Positions 34,568 to 42,634 of a DNA stretch of 64,000 nucleotides are shown here, in pieces. Made by a program: the position numbers and the translations under genes. The stretch is from positions 744,001 through 808,000 of the forward strand of contig NZ_CP138200.1 of the NCBI RefSeq assembly GCF_050859025.1, read 5' to 3'. Source of the stretch: Wukongibacter sp050859025. GTDB lineage: Bacteria > Bacillota > Clostridia > Peptostreptococcales > Caminicellaceae. Under the pieces are notes generated by a model. It saw only the letters and a list, made by a program, of their open reading frames with translations. It had not been told where the DNA came from and ran no database searches. Positions within the stretch are counted from its first letter, which is position 1; each line of letters starts with the position of its first letter.

Positions 34568-35134
34568 ATGATTAATAAATTTCATAATAGAGTAGAAAGT
34601 AATCCAATTATTGCAGCGGTAAATAATCTTGAAAAGCTTGACTGTGCTATTCAATCACCCTGTGAGGTTATATTCTTGCTTACAGGAAGTATATTCGATT
34701 TAAAGGAAATTGTAAGAAAAGTAAAGGATGCTAATATGGATATATATATACACATTGACTTGGTAGAGGGTTTTTCGAAGGATGCAGTAGCATTAAGATA
34801 CATTAGTCAAAGAATTAAGCCAGATGGAATAATTACTACAAAGAGTAATCTTATAAAAAAGGCAAAAAGTATGAATATATGTGCTATACAAAGACTATTT
34901 ATGCTAGACTCTTTATCCCTCGAAACAGGAGTGAATTCAGTGTACTCCACAAAACCAGATGCAATAGAGATCATGCCAGGAATTATGCCAAAAATTATTA
35001 AAACAGTACACAGTAAAACGAGGATACCTGTAATAGCTGGTGGGCTTATTAGTGATAAAGAAGATGTAATTGAATGTCTTAAGGCAGGTGCAGTAGGTAT
35101 ATCTACAAGCAAAGAAAAGATTTGGAGTATGTAA
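34568..35134 (+). CDS. glpP: Glycerol-3-phosphate-responsive antiterminator GlpP
   Basis: From ATG 34568, 8 nt after AGGAG, the protein is 188 residues, the usual length. It has a TIM-barrel-like fold with DIYIHIDLVEGFSKD near residue 58, GIITTKSNLIKKAK near 85, AIEIMPGIMPKII near 138 and IPVIAGGLI near 158, which are GlpP hallmarks and form the glycerol-3-phosphate site. It is an mRNA-binding regulator that allows transcription through leader terminators of glp genes. The two leader elements in this locus are its probable targets. Confidence 0.95.
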   Translation: MINKFHNRVESNPIIAAVNNLEKLDCAIQSPCEVIFLLTGSIFDLKEIVRKVKDANMDIYIHIDLVEGFSKDAVALRYISQRIKPDGIITTKSNLIKKAKSMNICAIQRLFMLDSLSLETGVNSVYSTKPDAIEIMPGIMPKIIKTVHSKTRIPVIAGGLISDKEDVIECLKAGAVGISTSKEKIWSM

Positions 35135-35148
35135 TTTTTTTGACCAAG

Positions 35149-35163
35149 GGGAAAACGTTTGGA
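35149..35163. promoter_or_regulatory. Candidate catabolite-responsive element (cre)
   Basis: GGAAAACGTTTGG, close to the CcpA consensus, lies between glpP and the membrane protein gene. It resembles the site at 8755. Confidence 0.4.
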
Positions 35164-35315
35164 CAAAAAATTAACAATATTTATTTTAGGAGGTGTTAAA
35201 AAAATATATTACTTGAGATTTAGAAATGATAAAAAGTTTAGGGGGGATAAAATCCTTAGAATGCAAGTGATGAAGTATCTTTAGTCAAAAACATTTATAA
35301 AGAGGGGGAATATTA

Positions 35316-36179
35316 ATGAGTTTAGAATTGATATTAGCTGCATTTGGTGGGGGAGTATTGGGAGCATTGATAGGAGCATTGCCAGCATTTATATTTACAG
35401 GCTTTGTAGGACTTGTTGGAATTGCAGTAGTAGCCGCTGGGGGTCCAGCAACAATATTGAATGATGTTACCTTTGGAGTATTACTTGGACCACATATAGC
35501 ATTTGCCGGTGGGGTTGCAGCAGCAGCTTTTGCGGCTAATAAAAAAAGATCACTGGACAATGGAATGGATACCTTAACACCATTAAGTAAATTTCAAGAT
35601 CCAAGTATAATAATTATTGGTGGAGTTTTTGGAATAATAGGATTTGGAGTAAATTACCTTTACGGAACAGTGTTAGCTCTTCAAACGGATACTATTGCAA
35701 TGACAGTGGCTACATCGGGAATTATAGCTAGACTAGTATTTGGAAGCACAGGACTATTCGGAAAAATGTCCCCTGCTAATGATGAAGTGGCTGCAGCAAC
35801 AGAAATCAATAAGAGAAGTATATTACCAAATTCAAAAACATTAGGAATGGATATAATTATGGGATTAGGATTAGGACTAGTTGTATCTTATTTAGTAATT
35901 CTTACTCAAATGGGTTCATTGGGATTCTGTATCAGTGCAGCCTCCTTGATATTTGCTCAAATGGGATTTGAAATTCCAGCAACACACCATATTACAGCAG
36001 TAGCAGGTACTGCTGCTCTCATGTCAGGCAGCATATTTATAGGTGCAGCCTTTGCAATATTATCAGCAATAATATTTGAGATAGCTGCATTAACCTTCAA
36101 TAGCAATTGTGATTCACATATTGACCCTCCAGCCATAGCAATATTTATTTGTACGTTTGCAATATTAGGAATTTTTTAG
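35316..36179 (+). CDS. Unfamiliar polytopic membrane protein in the glycerol locus
   Basis: The 287-residue protein is very hydrophobic, with about seven to eight membrane segments rich in Gly and Ala. It lacks the two NPA boxes of GlpF-type aquaglyceroporins. Possible functional residues are the polar stretches GPHIAFAGG near residue 52, SPANDEVAAATE near 152, and ATHHITAV near 226 with paired histidines. The ATG follows AGAGGGGGAAT. It stands between glpP and glpK, where Bacillus-type operons carry the glycerol facilitator. I infer that it could move glycerol or a related polyol, but the family itself is not known to me. Confidence 0.8.
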   Translation: MSLELILAAFGGGVLGALIGALPAFIFTGFVGLVGIAVVAAGGPATILNDVTFGVLLGPHIAFAGGVAAAAFAANKKRSLDNGMDTLTPLSKFQDPSIIIIGGVFGIIGFGVNYLYGTVLALQTDTIAMTVATSGIIARLVFGSTGLFGKMSPANDEVAAATEINKRSILPNSKTLGMDIIMGLGLGLVVSYLVILTQMGSLGFCISAASLIFAQMGFEIPATHHITAVAGTAALMSGSIFIGAAFAILSAIIFEIAALTFNSNCDSHIDPPAIAIFICTFAILGIF

Positions 36180-36361
36180 AAGACTGACTTTATCCATGAA
36201 AAAATTCAAGTAAATTGCTTTGTTAGTATGTAGGGGTTTGATAATATGTATAATGATTTGATAAATGACAAGACTTTAGAAAAATTCATACTCTATTGTA
36301 TTAAAATATTTGGAAAAAAATTTACAAAATATAATTAATCATTAATTAGGAGGGTAAAATT

Positions 36362-37903
36362 ATGACTAAGAAGTATATCATGGCTTTAGATCAAGGAACA
36401 ACAAGTTCAAGAGCGATTATGTTTAATCATGACGGTGAAATAGTAAAGGTAGCTCAAAAAGAGTTCACTCAAATCTATCCTAAGGCAGGTTGGGTAGAGC
36501 ATGATGCAATGGAAATCTGGGGATCTCAAAGTGGAGTTGCTAGGGAAGTTTTAGAAACTGCTGGTATAAGTCCAGAAGAAGTAGCTGCAATCGGTATCAC
36601 AAACCAAAGAGAGACAACTGTAGTATGGGATAAAAATACTGGAAAGCCTGTATATAATGCTATAGTATGGCAGTGTAGAAGAACTGCCGGTATCTGTGAT
36701 GAGTTAAAGGAACGTGGACTTGAAAGCTACATTAGGGAAAATACAGGACTTGTTGTAGATGCTTACTTCTCAGGTACTAAGGTTAAGTGGATACTTGATA
36801 ATGTTGAGGGAGCAAGGGAAAAGGCTGAAAAGGGTGACTTGCTATTTGGTAATATAGATACTTGGTTAATTTGGAACCTTACAAGGGGTAAGGTTCATGT
36901 AACAGACTATTCAAATGCATCTAGAACTATGCTATATAATATCAAAGAGCTTAAGTGGGATGAGAAAATCCTTAAGGAATTAGGAATACCAGCTTCAATG
37001 CTTCCAGAGGTTAAGCAATCAAGTGAAGTATATGGATATACTGATCCTAAGACCTTTGGAGGTGCAGAGATACCTATAGGTGGTATTGCAGGAGATCAGC
37101 AAGCAGCTCTATTCGGTCAAGCATGTTATGAGCCAGGTATGGCTAAGAATACCTATGGAACAGGCTGTTTTATGCTTATGAATACGGGAGAAGAAATGGT
37201 TCCGTCAAATAATGGACTTTTAACTACAATAGCTTGGGGTGTAGATGGCAAGGTAGAATATGCTCTAGAGGGAAGTATATTTGTAGCAGGTGCATCAGTA
37301 CAATGGCTTCGTGATGAATTGAGATTGATTGACGATGCAAAGGATAGTGAATACTTTGCAACACAAGTAGAAGATACAAATGGTGTATACGTAGTACCTG
37401 CATTTGTTGGTCTTGGAGCACCGTATTGGGATATGTATGCTAGGGGAACTATAGTAGGACTTACCCGTGGAGCAAATAGAAATCACTTGATTAGAGCAAC
37501 CCTTGAGTCAATTGCTTACCAAACTAGAGACGTACTTGAAGCAATGCAGGATGATTCTGGGATTGACTTACAATCCCTTAAGGTAGATGGAGGAGCAGTT
37601 GCAAACAACTTCCTAATGCAGTTCCAGTCAGATGTACTTGGAGTACCTGTAGACCGACCAGTTGTTGCGGAGACTACAGCACTTGGTGCAGCATACCTAG
37701 CTGGTTTAGCTGTTGGATTCTGGGATAGTAAGGAAGAGATAGGTAAGAAGTGGGCTGTAGACAAACATTTCAATCCTGCAATGGGCGATGGGCTTAAAGA
37801 AAAGAAATATGCAGGATGGAAGAAAGCTGTTAAGAGAGCATGTGAGTGGGAAGAAGTTGAAAAATCTGAAGCTTGTGCAGAAGCAGCTGCTTCTGAAGAA
37901 TAA
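36362..37903 (+). CDS. glpK: Glycerol kinase
   Basis: The 513-residue protein is a FGGY kinase with the N-terminal ALDQGTTSSRAI phosphate loop, the signature GITNQRETTVVWDK near residue 80, and GGIAGDQQAALFGQ near 240. It phosphorylates glycerol to glycerol-3-phosphate. The C-terminus has a short Glu/Ala-rich tail. The ATG follows TTAGGAGGGTAAAATT. It is followed by the second leader/terminator element and the dehydrogenase genes, so the product can be oxidised at once. Confidence 0.97.
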   Translation: MTKKYIMALDQGTTSSRAIMFNHDGEIVKVAQKEFTQIYPKAGWVEHDAMEIWGSQSGVAREVLETAGISPEEVAAIGITNQRETTVVWDKNTGKPVYNAIVWQCRRTAGICDELKERGLESYIRENTGLVVDAYFSGTKVKWILDNVEGAREKAEKGDLLFGNIDTWLIWNLTRGKVHVTDYSNASRTMLYNIKELKWDEKILKELGIPASMLPEVKQSSEVYGYTDPKTFGGAEIPIGGIAGDQQAALFGQACYEPGMAKNTYGTGCFMLMNTGEEMVPSNNGLLTTIAWGVDGKVEYALEGSIFVAGASVQWLRDELRLIDDAKDSEYFATQVEDTNGVYVVPAFVGLGAPYWDMYARGTIVGLTRGANRNHLIRATLESIAYQTRDVLEAMQDDSGIDLQSLKVDGGAVANNFLMQFQSDVLGVPVDRPVVAETTALGAAYLAGLAVGFWDSKEEIGKKWAVDKHFNPAMGDGLKEKKYAGWKKAVKRACEWEEVEKSEACAEAAASEE

Positions 37904-37956
37904 TTCATACTTTACAAATATAGATGATAGTGATATATTAATGTTAAAGTTAATAC

Positions 37957-38028
37957 TTTAAGGCGTGAGATTTGGAGAGCCGCATGAGTAAACCTAGGTA
38001 TATAGGTTTACTTGTGGGGCTTTTTTTG
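37957..38028 (+). promoter_or_regulatory. Glycerol leader element 2 (candidate GlpP antitermination site)
   Basis: The order is the same as in element 1: TTAAGGC, GAGA, GGAGAGCC, then a terminator whose arms GCCGCA-GAGTAAACCT and AGGTTTACTTGTGGGGC end in seven Ts. It lies between glpK and the dehydrogenase genes and could act as a regulated intra-operon terminator. Confidence 0.7.
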
Positions 38029-38227
38029 ATGTTTTTCTATAGTAAGTAATGGTTGGTTTGGATCAAAGCTTTTGAGGTATAGGCTTTATAAATATCCCGA
38101 TATGCCTTGGGGATTTTTACTGATGAGGGTTAGACTTAAACTATATTTGAAAGGATTGGTCTGAAAGAGAGAGGTAATGCAGAAAAGTATCAAAGGTGTC
38201 GTTGTTTAAACTAAGGAGGGATTTAGT

Positions 38228-39667
38228 ATGTATGATGTAGCTGTGATTGGTGCAGGAATAATAGGAACTTTTATAGCGAGAGAGCTGGCCAGATATGATC
38301 TAAATATTGTGCTAATTGAGAAGGACACAGACATAGCAAATGGAACTACAAAAGCAAATAGTGCCATTGTTCATGCTGGATATGATGCAACTCCGGGTAC
38401 ACTGAAGGCAAAACTAAATGCTAAGGGAAATCCTATGTTCGATAAGGTCTGTCAAGAGCTCTATGTGCCATTTAAAAGGATTGGATCGCTTGTAATAGCT
38501 ACAAATGAAGATGAAATGGAAAGTATAAAGGAATTGTACAAAAAGGGAACTAAGAATGGTATTCCTAATATGGAGATTTTAAATCGTGATGAGGTAAGAG
38601 AAAGGGAACCTAATTTAAATAAAGAAATTGCTGGAGCCTTGTATGCACCTACAGCTGGTATTGTTGGCCCGTGGGAGTTAGCAGTCGCATTAGCTGAAAA
38701 TGCAGCAGATAACGGTGTAGAAATTAGGCTAAACAGTAAGGTAACTGATATTCATAAAGCAGAAGATAGATACTGTTTGTCTATAGATAAAGAAACTTTG
38801 GAAGCTAGATATGTTGTCAATTGCACAGGAGTTTATGCTGGTGAAATAAATAATATGGTTTCCTCAAAGGATTTTGAAATCTTCCCAAGAAGAGGACAAT
38901 ACAATATTCTAGATAAAAATGCTGGGAGTATCATAAGTCATGTGATATTCCAAGCTCCAACTAAATTGGGAAAGGGTACACTTGTAACCCCTACGGTACA
39001 TGGAAATCTATTGGTTGGTCCCGATGCTGAAGATATAGATGATAAAGAGAACACATCAACTACGAGGGAAAGAATTGAGTTCGTTCGCAGCATATCTAGA
39101 AAAACTACAGATAAAATACATTTTGGCTCAACTATTACAAGCTTTTCTGGTCTTAGGGCAAGACCTAGCACTGATGATTTTATAATAGAAGAAGCTAAAA
39201 ATGCAAAGGGCTTTATAAATGTAGCGGGAATAGAATCTCCAGGCTTATCAGCAGCTCCTGCGATTGCCGAGTATGCCATAGATATACTCAAAGGAATAAT
39301 AGGAGAGTTAAGGGAAAAGAAAAACTTTAATAGTACTAGAAAGCCTGTTATTCATTTTATGGAGCTTAGTGATGAGGAAAAGGCTAAGTTAATTGAAGAA
39401 GACCCTCGTTATGGAAGAGTTATATGTAGATGTGAGGGTATTACAGAGGGTGAGATAGTTGATGTTATCAATAGAAATGCTGGTGCAACAACTGTAGATG
39501 CTGTTAAAAGAAGAGCAAGACCTGGAATGGGAAGATGTCAGGGTGGATTCTGTGGACCAAGGGTAATGGAAATCCTTGCAAGGGAATTAAATAAGGACAT
39601 AAAAGAAATTGTAAAAGACAATAAAGATTCTTATATATTGACGGGTGAGACAAAAAGTCTAGCATAG
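38228..39667 (+). CDS. FAD-dependent glycerol-3-phosphate dehydrogenase, GlpA-like with BFD domain
   Basis: The 479-residue protein has the N-terminal dinucleotide fold GAGIIGTF near residue 7, a DAO-type FAD domain with NSAIVHAGYD near 45, and a C-terminal [2Fe-2S] BFD-like domain with CRCEG near 400 and GRCQGGFCG near 438. It oxidises glycerol-3-phosphate to dihydroxyacetone phosphate. The next two genes (GlpB-like flavoprotein and DUF1667 protein) complete a three-part complex common in anaerobic Firmicutes. It follows leader element 2 by about 200 bp. Confidence 0.92.
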   Translation: MYDVAVIGAGIIGTFIARELARYDLNIVLIEKDTDIANGTTKANSAIVHAGYDATPGTLKAKLNAKGNPMFDKVCQELYVPFKRIGSLVIATNEDEMESIKELYKKGTKNGIPNMEILNRDEVREREPNLNKEIAGALYAPTAGIVGPWELAVALAENAADNGVEIRLNSKVTDIHKAEDRYCLSIDKETLEARYVVNCTGVYAGEINNMVSSKDFEIFPRRGQYNILDKNAGSIISHVIFQAPTKLGKGTLVTPTVHGNLLVGPDAEDIDDKENTSTTRERIEFVRSISRKTTDKIHFGSTITSFSGLRARPSTDDFIIEEAKNAKGFINVAGIESPGLSAAPAIAEYAIDILKGIIGELREKKNFNSTRKPVIHFMELSDEEKAKLIEEDPRYGRVICRCEGITEGEIVDVINRNAGATTVDAVKRRARPGMGRCQGGFCGPRVMEILARELNKDIKEIVKDNKDSYILTGETKSLA

Positions 39668-39692
39668 CTGCGAAATAATAGGAGGTGAGATA

Positions 39693-40958
39693 ATGCTATC
39701 ATATGATATCGTTGTAATTGGTGGTGGACCAGCAGGACTAGCTGCAGCAATTGAAGCAAAGAACAATGGGGTAGATAGTATTTTAGTAATAGAAAGGGAT
39801 AGAGAGCTGGGTGGAATATTGCAGCAGTGTATACACAATGGATTTGGCCTACACATTTTTAAAGAAGAGTTAACGGGACCAGAGTATGCCGAAAAATTCA
39901 TCATGGAATTAAAGGGATTGGGAATAGAATACAAGCTTGATACAATGGTTCTTGATATAAGGGAAGATAAATTAGTTAGTGCAATCAATACAGAGGATGG
40001 ATTTATGGCGATAAATGCAGGGGCCATAGTATTGGCTATGGGATGTAGAGAAAGAACCAGAGGTGCAATAAATATTCCAGGTACAAGACCAGCAGGTGTT
40101 TTAACGGCTGGAACCGCCCAACGATTTGTAAACATGGAAGGATATATGGTAGGTAAGAAAGTAGTTATATTGGGGTCAGGGGATATTGGACTTATAATGG
40201 CTAGAAGAATGACTCTTGAAGGAGCTGAAGTTTTGGCTGTGGCTGAACTTATGCCTTTTTCAGGTGGACTTACTAGAAATATAGTACAGTGTCTTGAGGA
40301 CTATGATATACCTCTACTTCTTAGTCATACTGTAACGGAAATTAAAGGTAAAGATAGAGTAGAAGGGATTGTTATTGCAAAGGTAGATGAAAATAGAAGG
40401 CCGATTCCAGGAACCGAAAAGCATTTTGAATGTGATACATTACTATTATCGGTGGGATTGATTCCAGAAAATGAGATATCTGAAAAAGCGGGCATAAAGA
40501 TTGACCCAGTCACATCGGGTCCTGTTGTAAATGAGGCAATGGAGACTAGTATTGAAGGGATATTTGCCTGTGGGAATGTTGTTCATGTCCATGATCTAGT
40601 AGATTTTGTTACAGAAGAAAGTAGAAGAGCAGGAAAAAATGCAGCAAAGTATATTAAAAAGGAAATTAGAAAAGAAGGATTAATGGCTGATACAAAGCCT
40701 GGAAATGGAATTAGATATATTGTACCTCAAAGAATTAGGCCAGAAAATGTAGAGAAGGCATTAGATTTATTTATGAGAGTAGACGATGTATATAGTGAGA
40801 TGAATATGGTTATAAGCATTGACGGAAGAGAAATTAAAAGAGTGAAGAAAAGGCATTTAGCTCCAGGTGAAATGGAAGCTGTAAAAATAAAAAAGGATGA
40901 TCTAATGGCTTCAGAGTATTCTGTGATTACTGTATCATTGGAAAAGGAGGGTGCTTAA
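39693..40958 (+). CDS. FAD/NAD-binding pyridine nucleotide-disulfide-type oxidoreductase of the G3P dehydrogenase complex
   Basis: The 421-residue protein has GGGPAGLAAAIEAK at residue 8 and a second nucleotide site, ILGSGDIGLIMAR, near 155. A single cysteine in GGILQQCIHNG near 47 is conserved in this family. FACGNVVHVHDLVD near 290 is the flavin-binding signature. It probably carries electrons from the GlpA-like subunit to an NAD or quinone-side acceptor. It is 25 bp after the GlpA-like gene and its end is 4 bp before the DUF1667 start. Confidence 0.9.
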   Translation: MLSYDIVVIGGGPAGLAAAIEAKNNGVDSILVIERDRELGGILQQCIHNGFGLHIFKEELTGPEYAEKFIMELKGLGIEYKLDTMVLDIREDKLVSAINTEDGFMAINAGAIVLAMGCRERTRGAINIPGTRPAGVLTAGTAQRFVNMEGYMVGKKVVILGSGDIGLIMARRMTLEGAEVLAVAELMPFSGGLTRNIVQCLEDYDIPLLLSHTVTEIKGKDRVEGIVIAKVDENRRPIPGTEKHFECDTLLLSVGLIPENEISEKAGIKIDPVTSGPVVNEAMETSIEGIFACGNVVHVHDLVDFVTEESRRAGKNAAKYIKKEIRKEGLMADTKPGNGIRYIVPQRIRPENVEKALDLFMRVDDVYSEMNMVISIDGREIKRVKKRHLAPGEMEAVKIKKDDLMASEYSVITVSLEKEGA

Positions 40959-40962
40959 TAAT

Positions 40963-41316
40963 ATGAAGGGGAAAGAAATGGTGTGTATAGTATGTCCCTT
41001 GGGATGTCGTATCAGTGTATTAAAGGAAAAAAGTGATTATACTGTAGATGGAAATAAGTGTCCTAGAGGAAAAGAATATGGGGTTAAAGAGTTAACTAAT
41101 CCAACGAGGGTTTTAACAACAACAGTGAGGATCAAGAACGGACTATTAAATAGATTACCAGTAAAAACAAAGGAAGCTATTCCAAAAGACAAAGTTTTTG
41201 AATGTATGAGAGTAATAGATACTATGGAGATAAAAACTCCAGTTTCAGTTGGTGATGTTATAGTTAAGGATATATTAAGTACTGGTGTAGATGTTGTTGC
41301 ATCTAGAAGTATGTAG
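40963..41316 (+). CDS. DUF1667 iron-sulfur protein of the G3P dehydrogenase operon
   Basis: From ATG 40963, 12 nt after GGAGG, the protein is 117 residues. The N-terminal half has four cysteines, CIVCPLGC and then C in GNKCPRG, suited to an Fe-S cluster. DUF1667 genes regularly end operons of this kind, so it is probably a small electron-transfer subunit. An upstream GTG at 40951 directly abuts the ribosome site and is unlikely. Confidence 0.88.
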   Translation: MKGKEMVCIVCPLGCRISVLKEKSDYTVDGNKCPRGKEYGVKELTNPTRVLTTTVRIKNGLLNRLPVKTKEAIPKDKVFECMRVIDTMEIKTPVSVGDVIVKDILSTGVDVVASRSM

Positions 41317-41321
41317 CTATT

Positions 41322-41451
41322 AAAAATCGGCAGAGATAGTCATGGCACTCTAAAGCCTATTACATTCTCATAGGAAATAATGAAAGCCTCTATATTTTTT
41401 CTATGAAAATTGTCAAATGCTAGAGTGTCATAACTATATTTGCCGATTTTT
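41322..41451. terminator. Long imperfect hairpin between the glycerol operon and the MarR gene
   Basis: AAAAATCGGCA near 41322 pairs with TGCCGATTTTT near 41440, and CACTCTA near 41346 pairs with TAGAGTG near 41420, with a smaller CCTATTA/TCATAGG structure inside. The far arm ends in Ts, so it can end transcription. Its length of 130 bp is unusual for a terminator. Confidence 0.65.
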
Positions 41452-41498
41452 CTCGTTTTTGTTATAATAAATGAAAACAATTATCAGCGGGTGATTTT

Positions 41499-41936
41499 GT
41501 GGCTAATTACTATAAGCAAATTAATTTAATGATAGAAAAGATAATCAATAAGATTCTTATTGCGGATAAAAAGGGCTTTAGTATAGGTAGAAAGAATGAA
41601 GAGCTATCATTGCTAGATATATTTGTAATAAAGAAAATTGGAAGTAATAATATGAAGCCAATTTATAGTCTTGTAAAAGAAACAGAGATAGATAGGGGGG
41701 TAATATCTTCAATTATAAATAAACTTGCAGCAAACGGATATATAAAGAAGGAAAAGGCTAAGGAAGACAAGAGGGTAAATATGGTTATATTGACTGATGA
41801 AGGAGAAGAGGTTTATAATAAAATCCTAAGGGGGCAGTCAGAAATTCTAGACTTTATTTTAAATGACATAACTCTTAATGAAGAAAAGGCAATACTTAAG
41901 TTTTTAAGTAAGGTTAATCAGAAGATTATGTATTAA
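41499..41936 (+). CDS. MarR-family transcriptional regulator
   Basis: The 145-residue protein has a winged helix in residues 60-110 (VKETEIDRGVISSIINKLAANGYIKKEKAKEDKRVNMVILTDEG), the MarR layout with the beta-hairpin DKR motif. The start is GTG behind GCGGGTGATTT. The ligand and targets are unknown. The neighbours are the glycerol operon upstream and a convergent ferredoxin gene. Confidence 0.88.
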   Translation: MANYYKQINLMIEKIINKILIADKKGFSIGRKNEELSLLDIFVIKKIGSNNMKPIYSLVKETEIDRGVISSIINKLAANGYIKKEKAKEDKRVNMVILTDEGEEVYNKILRGQSEILDFILNDITLNEEKAILKFLSKVNQKIMY

Positions 41937-41951
41937 ACTTTAAAGATTAAT

Positions 41952-42000
41952 TAAATTTGAACAAAAAATGTAGAAGCGTTTATTATTCTATTTCATTATA
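41952..42000. repeat. Hairpin repeat C2 (loop kept, stem decayed)
   Basis: The 25-nt core from AAAAAATGTAGAAGC to TATTATT at 41963-41987 matches copies C1 and C3. The flanks pair only partly. The sequence after it (TTTCATTATAAGGTTGG) resembles the sequence after C1. Confidence 0.5.
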
Positions 42001-42046
42001 AGGTTGGCAGACTTAAAAAGAAATAAACCTAAAGTATTTATTAGGT

Positions 42047-42075
42047 TATAGAGATTCCAGTCAAAACCTTCTATA
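42047..42075. repeat. Truncated repeat A (left end only)
   Basis: TATAGAGATTCCAGTCAAAA matches the left end of A1 exactly; the rest is absent. Confidence 0.45.
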
Positions 42076-42100
42076 GGGTATTTCTGAGCAGAATAAATAA

Positions 42101-42131
42101 AAAAAGATCAAGCTCTAAGCTTAATCTTTTT
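42101..42131. terminator. Bidirectional terminator between marR and the ferredoxin gene
   Basis: AAAAAGATCAAGCT and AGCTTAATCTTTTT pair around a short loop, with A and T runs on the two sides, suiting the convergent genes. Confidence 0.8.
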
Positions 42132-42158
42132 TAAATCCTATTGTTTATGTATTATTTA

Positions 42159-42329
42159 CTATTCTGGCTGAGGTGCATCTACAGGACATACATTAGAACA
42201 TGCTCCACAATCAATACAACCATCAGCATCGATTACATATTTGCTATCTCCAGCAGAGATAACACTAACTGGACATTCTGGTTCACACGCTCCACAGTTA
42301 ACACAAGAATCATTAATTACATAAGCCAT
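42159..42329 (-). CDS. Clostridial-type 2[4Fe-4S] ferredoxin
   Basis: Reading leftward from ATG 42329, behind GGAGGTTTTTTACG, gives a 56-residue protein. It has two classical cluster motifs, CVNCGACEPECP and CIDCGACSNVCP, in near-symmetric halves and an acidic composition. It is the main low-potential electron carrier type in clostridia and could serve the hydrogenases and other redox enzymes. It is monocistronic, ending in a shared terminator with the convergent marR gene. Confidence 0.97.
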   Translation of the reverse strand: MAYVINDSCVNCGACEPECPVSVISAGDSKYVIDADGCIDCGACSNVCPVDAPQPE

Positions 42330-42506
42330 CGTAAAAAACCTCCTTAAATTTATATGTTAGAATTTATTTTCTGATGTATTACGTATTGAATTATACAGCA
42401 AAATAGGTATAGGAGACAACAGAAAAATGTTAAAAATATAAAAAAAATACTAAATTATAATGATTCTCATTGTATTTATAATCACTTTGAAATACAATAT
42501 ATAAGA

Positions 42507-42610
42507 TATAGAAATCGCAATAAATCTTTTAAATTTTGATTCCTTGAAAAGCCTTGAAACATTGGCTATTTAAGAAATCAAAATGTATATTTATAAGTGC
42601 GTTCTATATA
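42507..42610. repeat. Palindromic repeat B1 (104 bp)
   Basis: TATAGAAATCGCAATAAATC at the left and ATTTATAAGTGCGTTCTATA at the right form imperfect arms; ATTTTGATT/AATCAAAAT are inner arms. The copies B2 and B3 have the same length. Confidence 0.75.
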
Positions 42611-42634
42611 GAAGAATTCTGTAGGAGGAAATAG

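Noticed and set aside
42141..42347. A plus-strand open frame of 68 codons
   Set aside because: It is the antisense shadow of the minus-strand ferredoxin gene with its two perfect cluster motifs.
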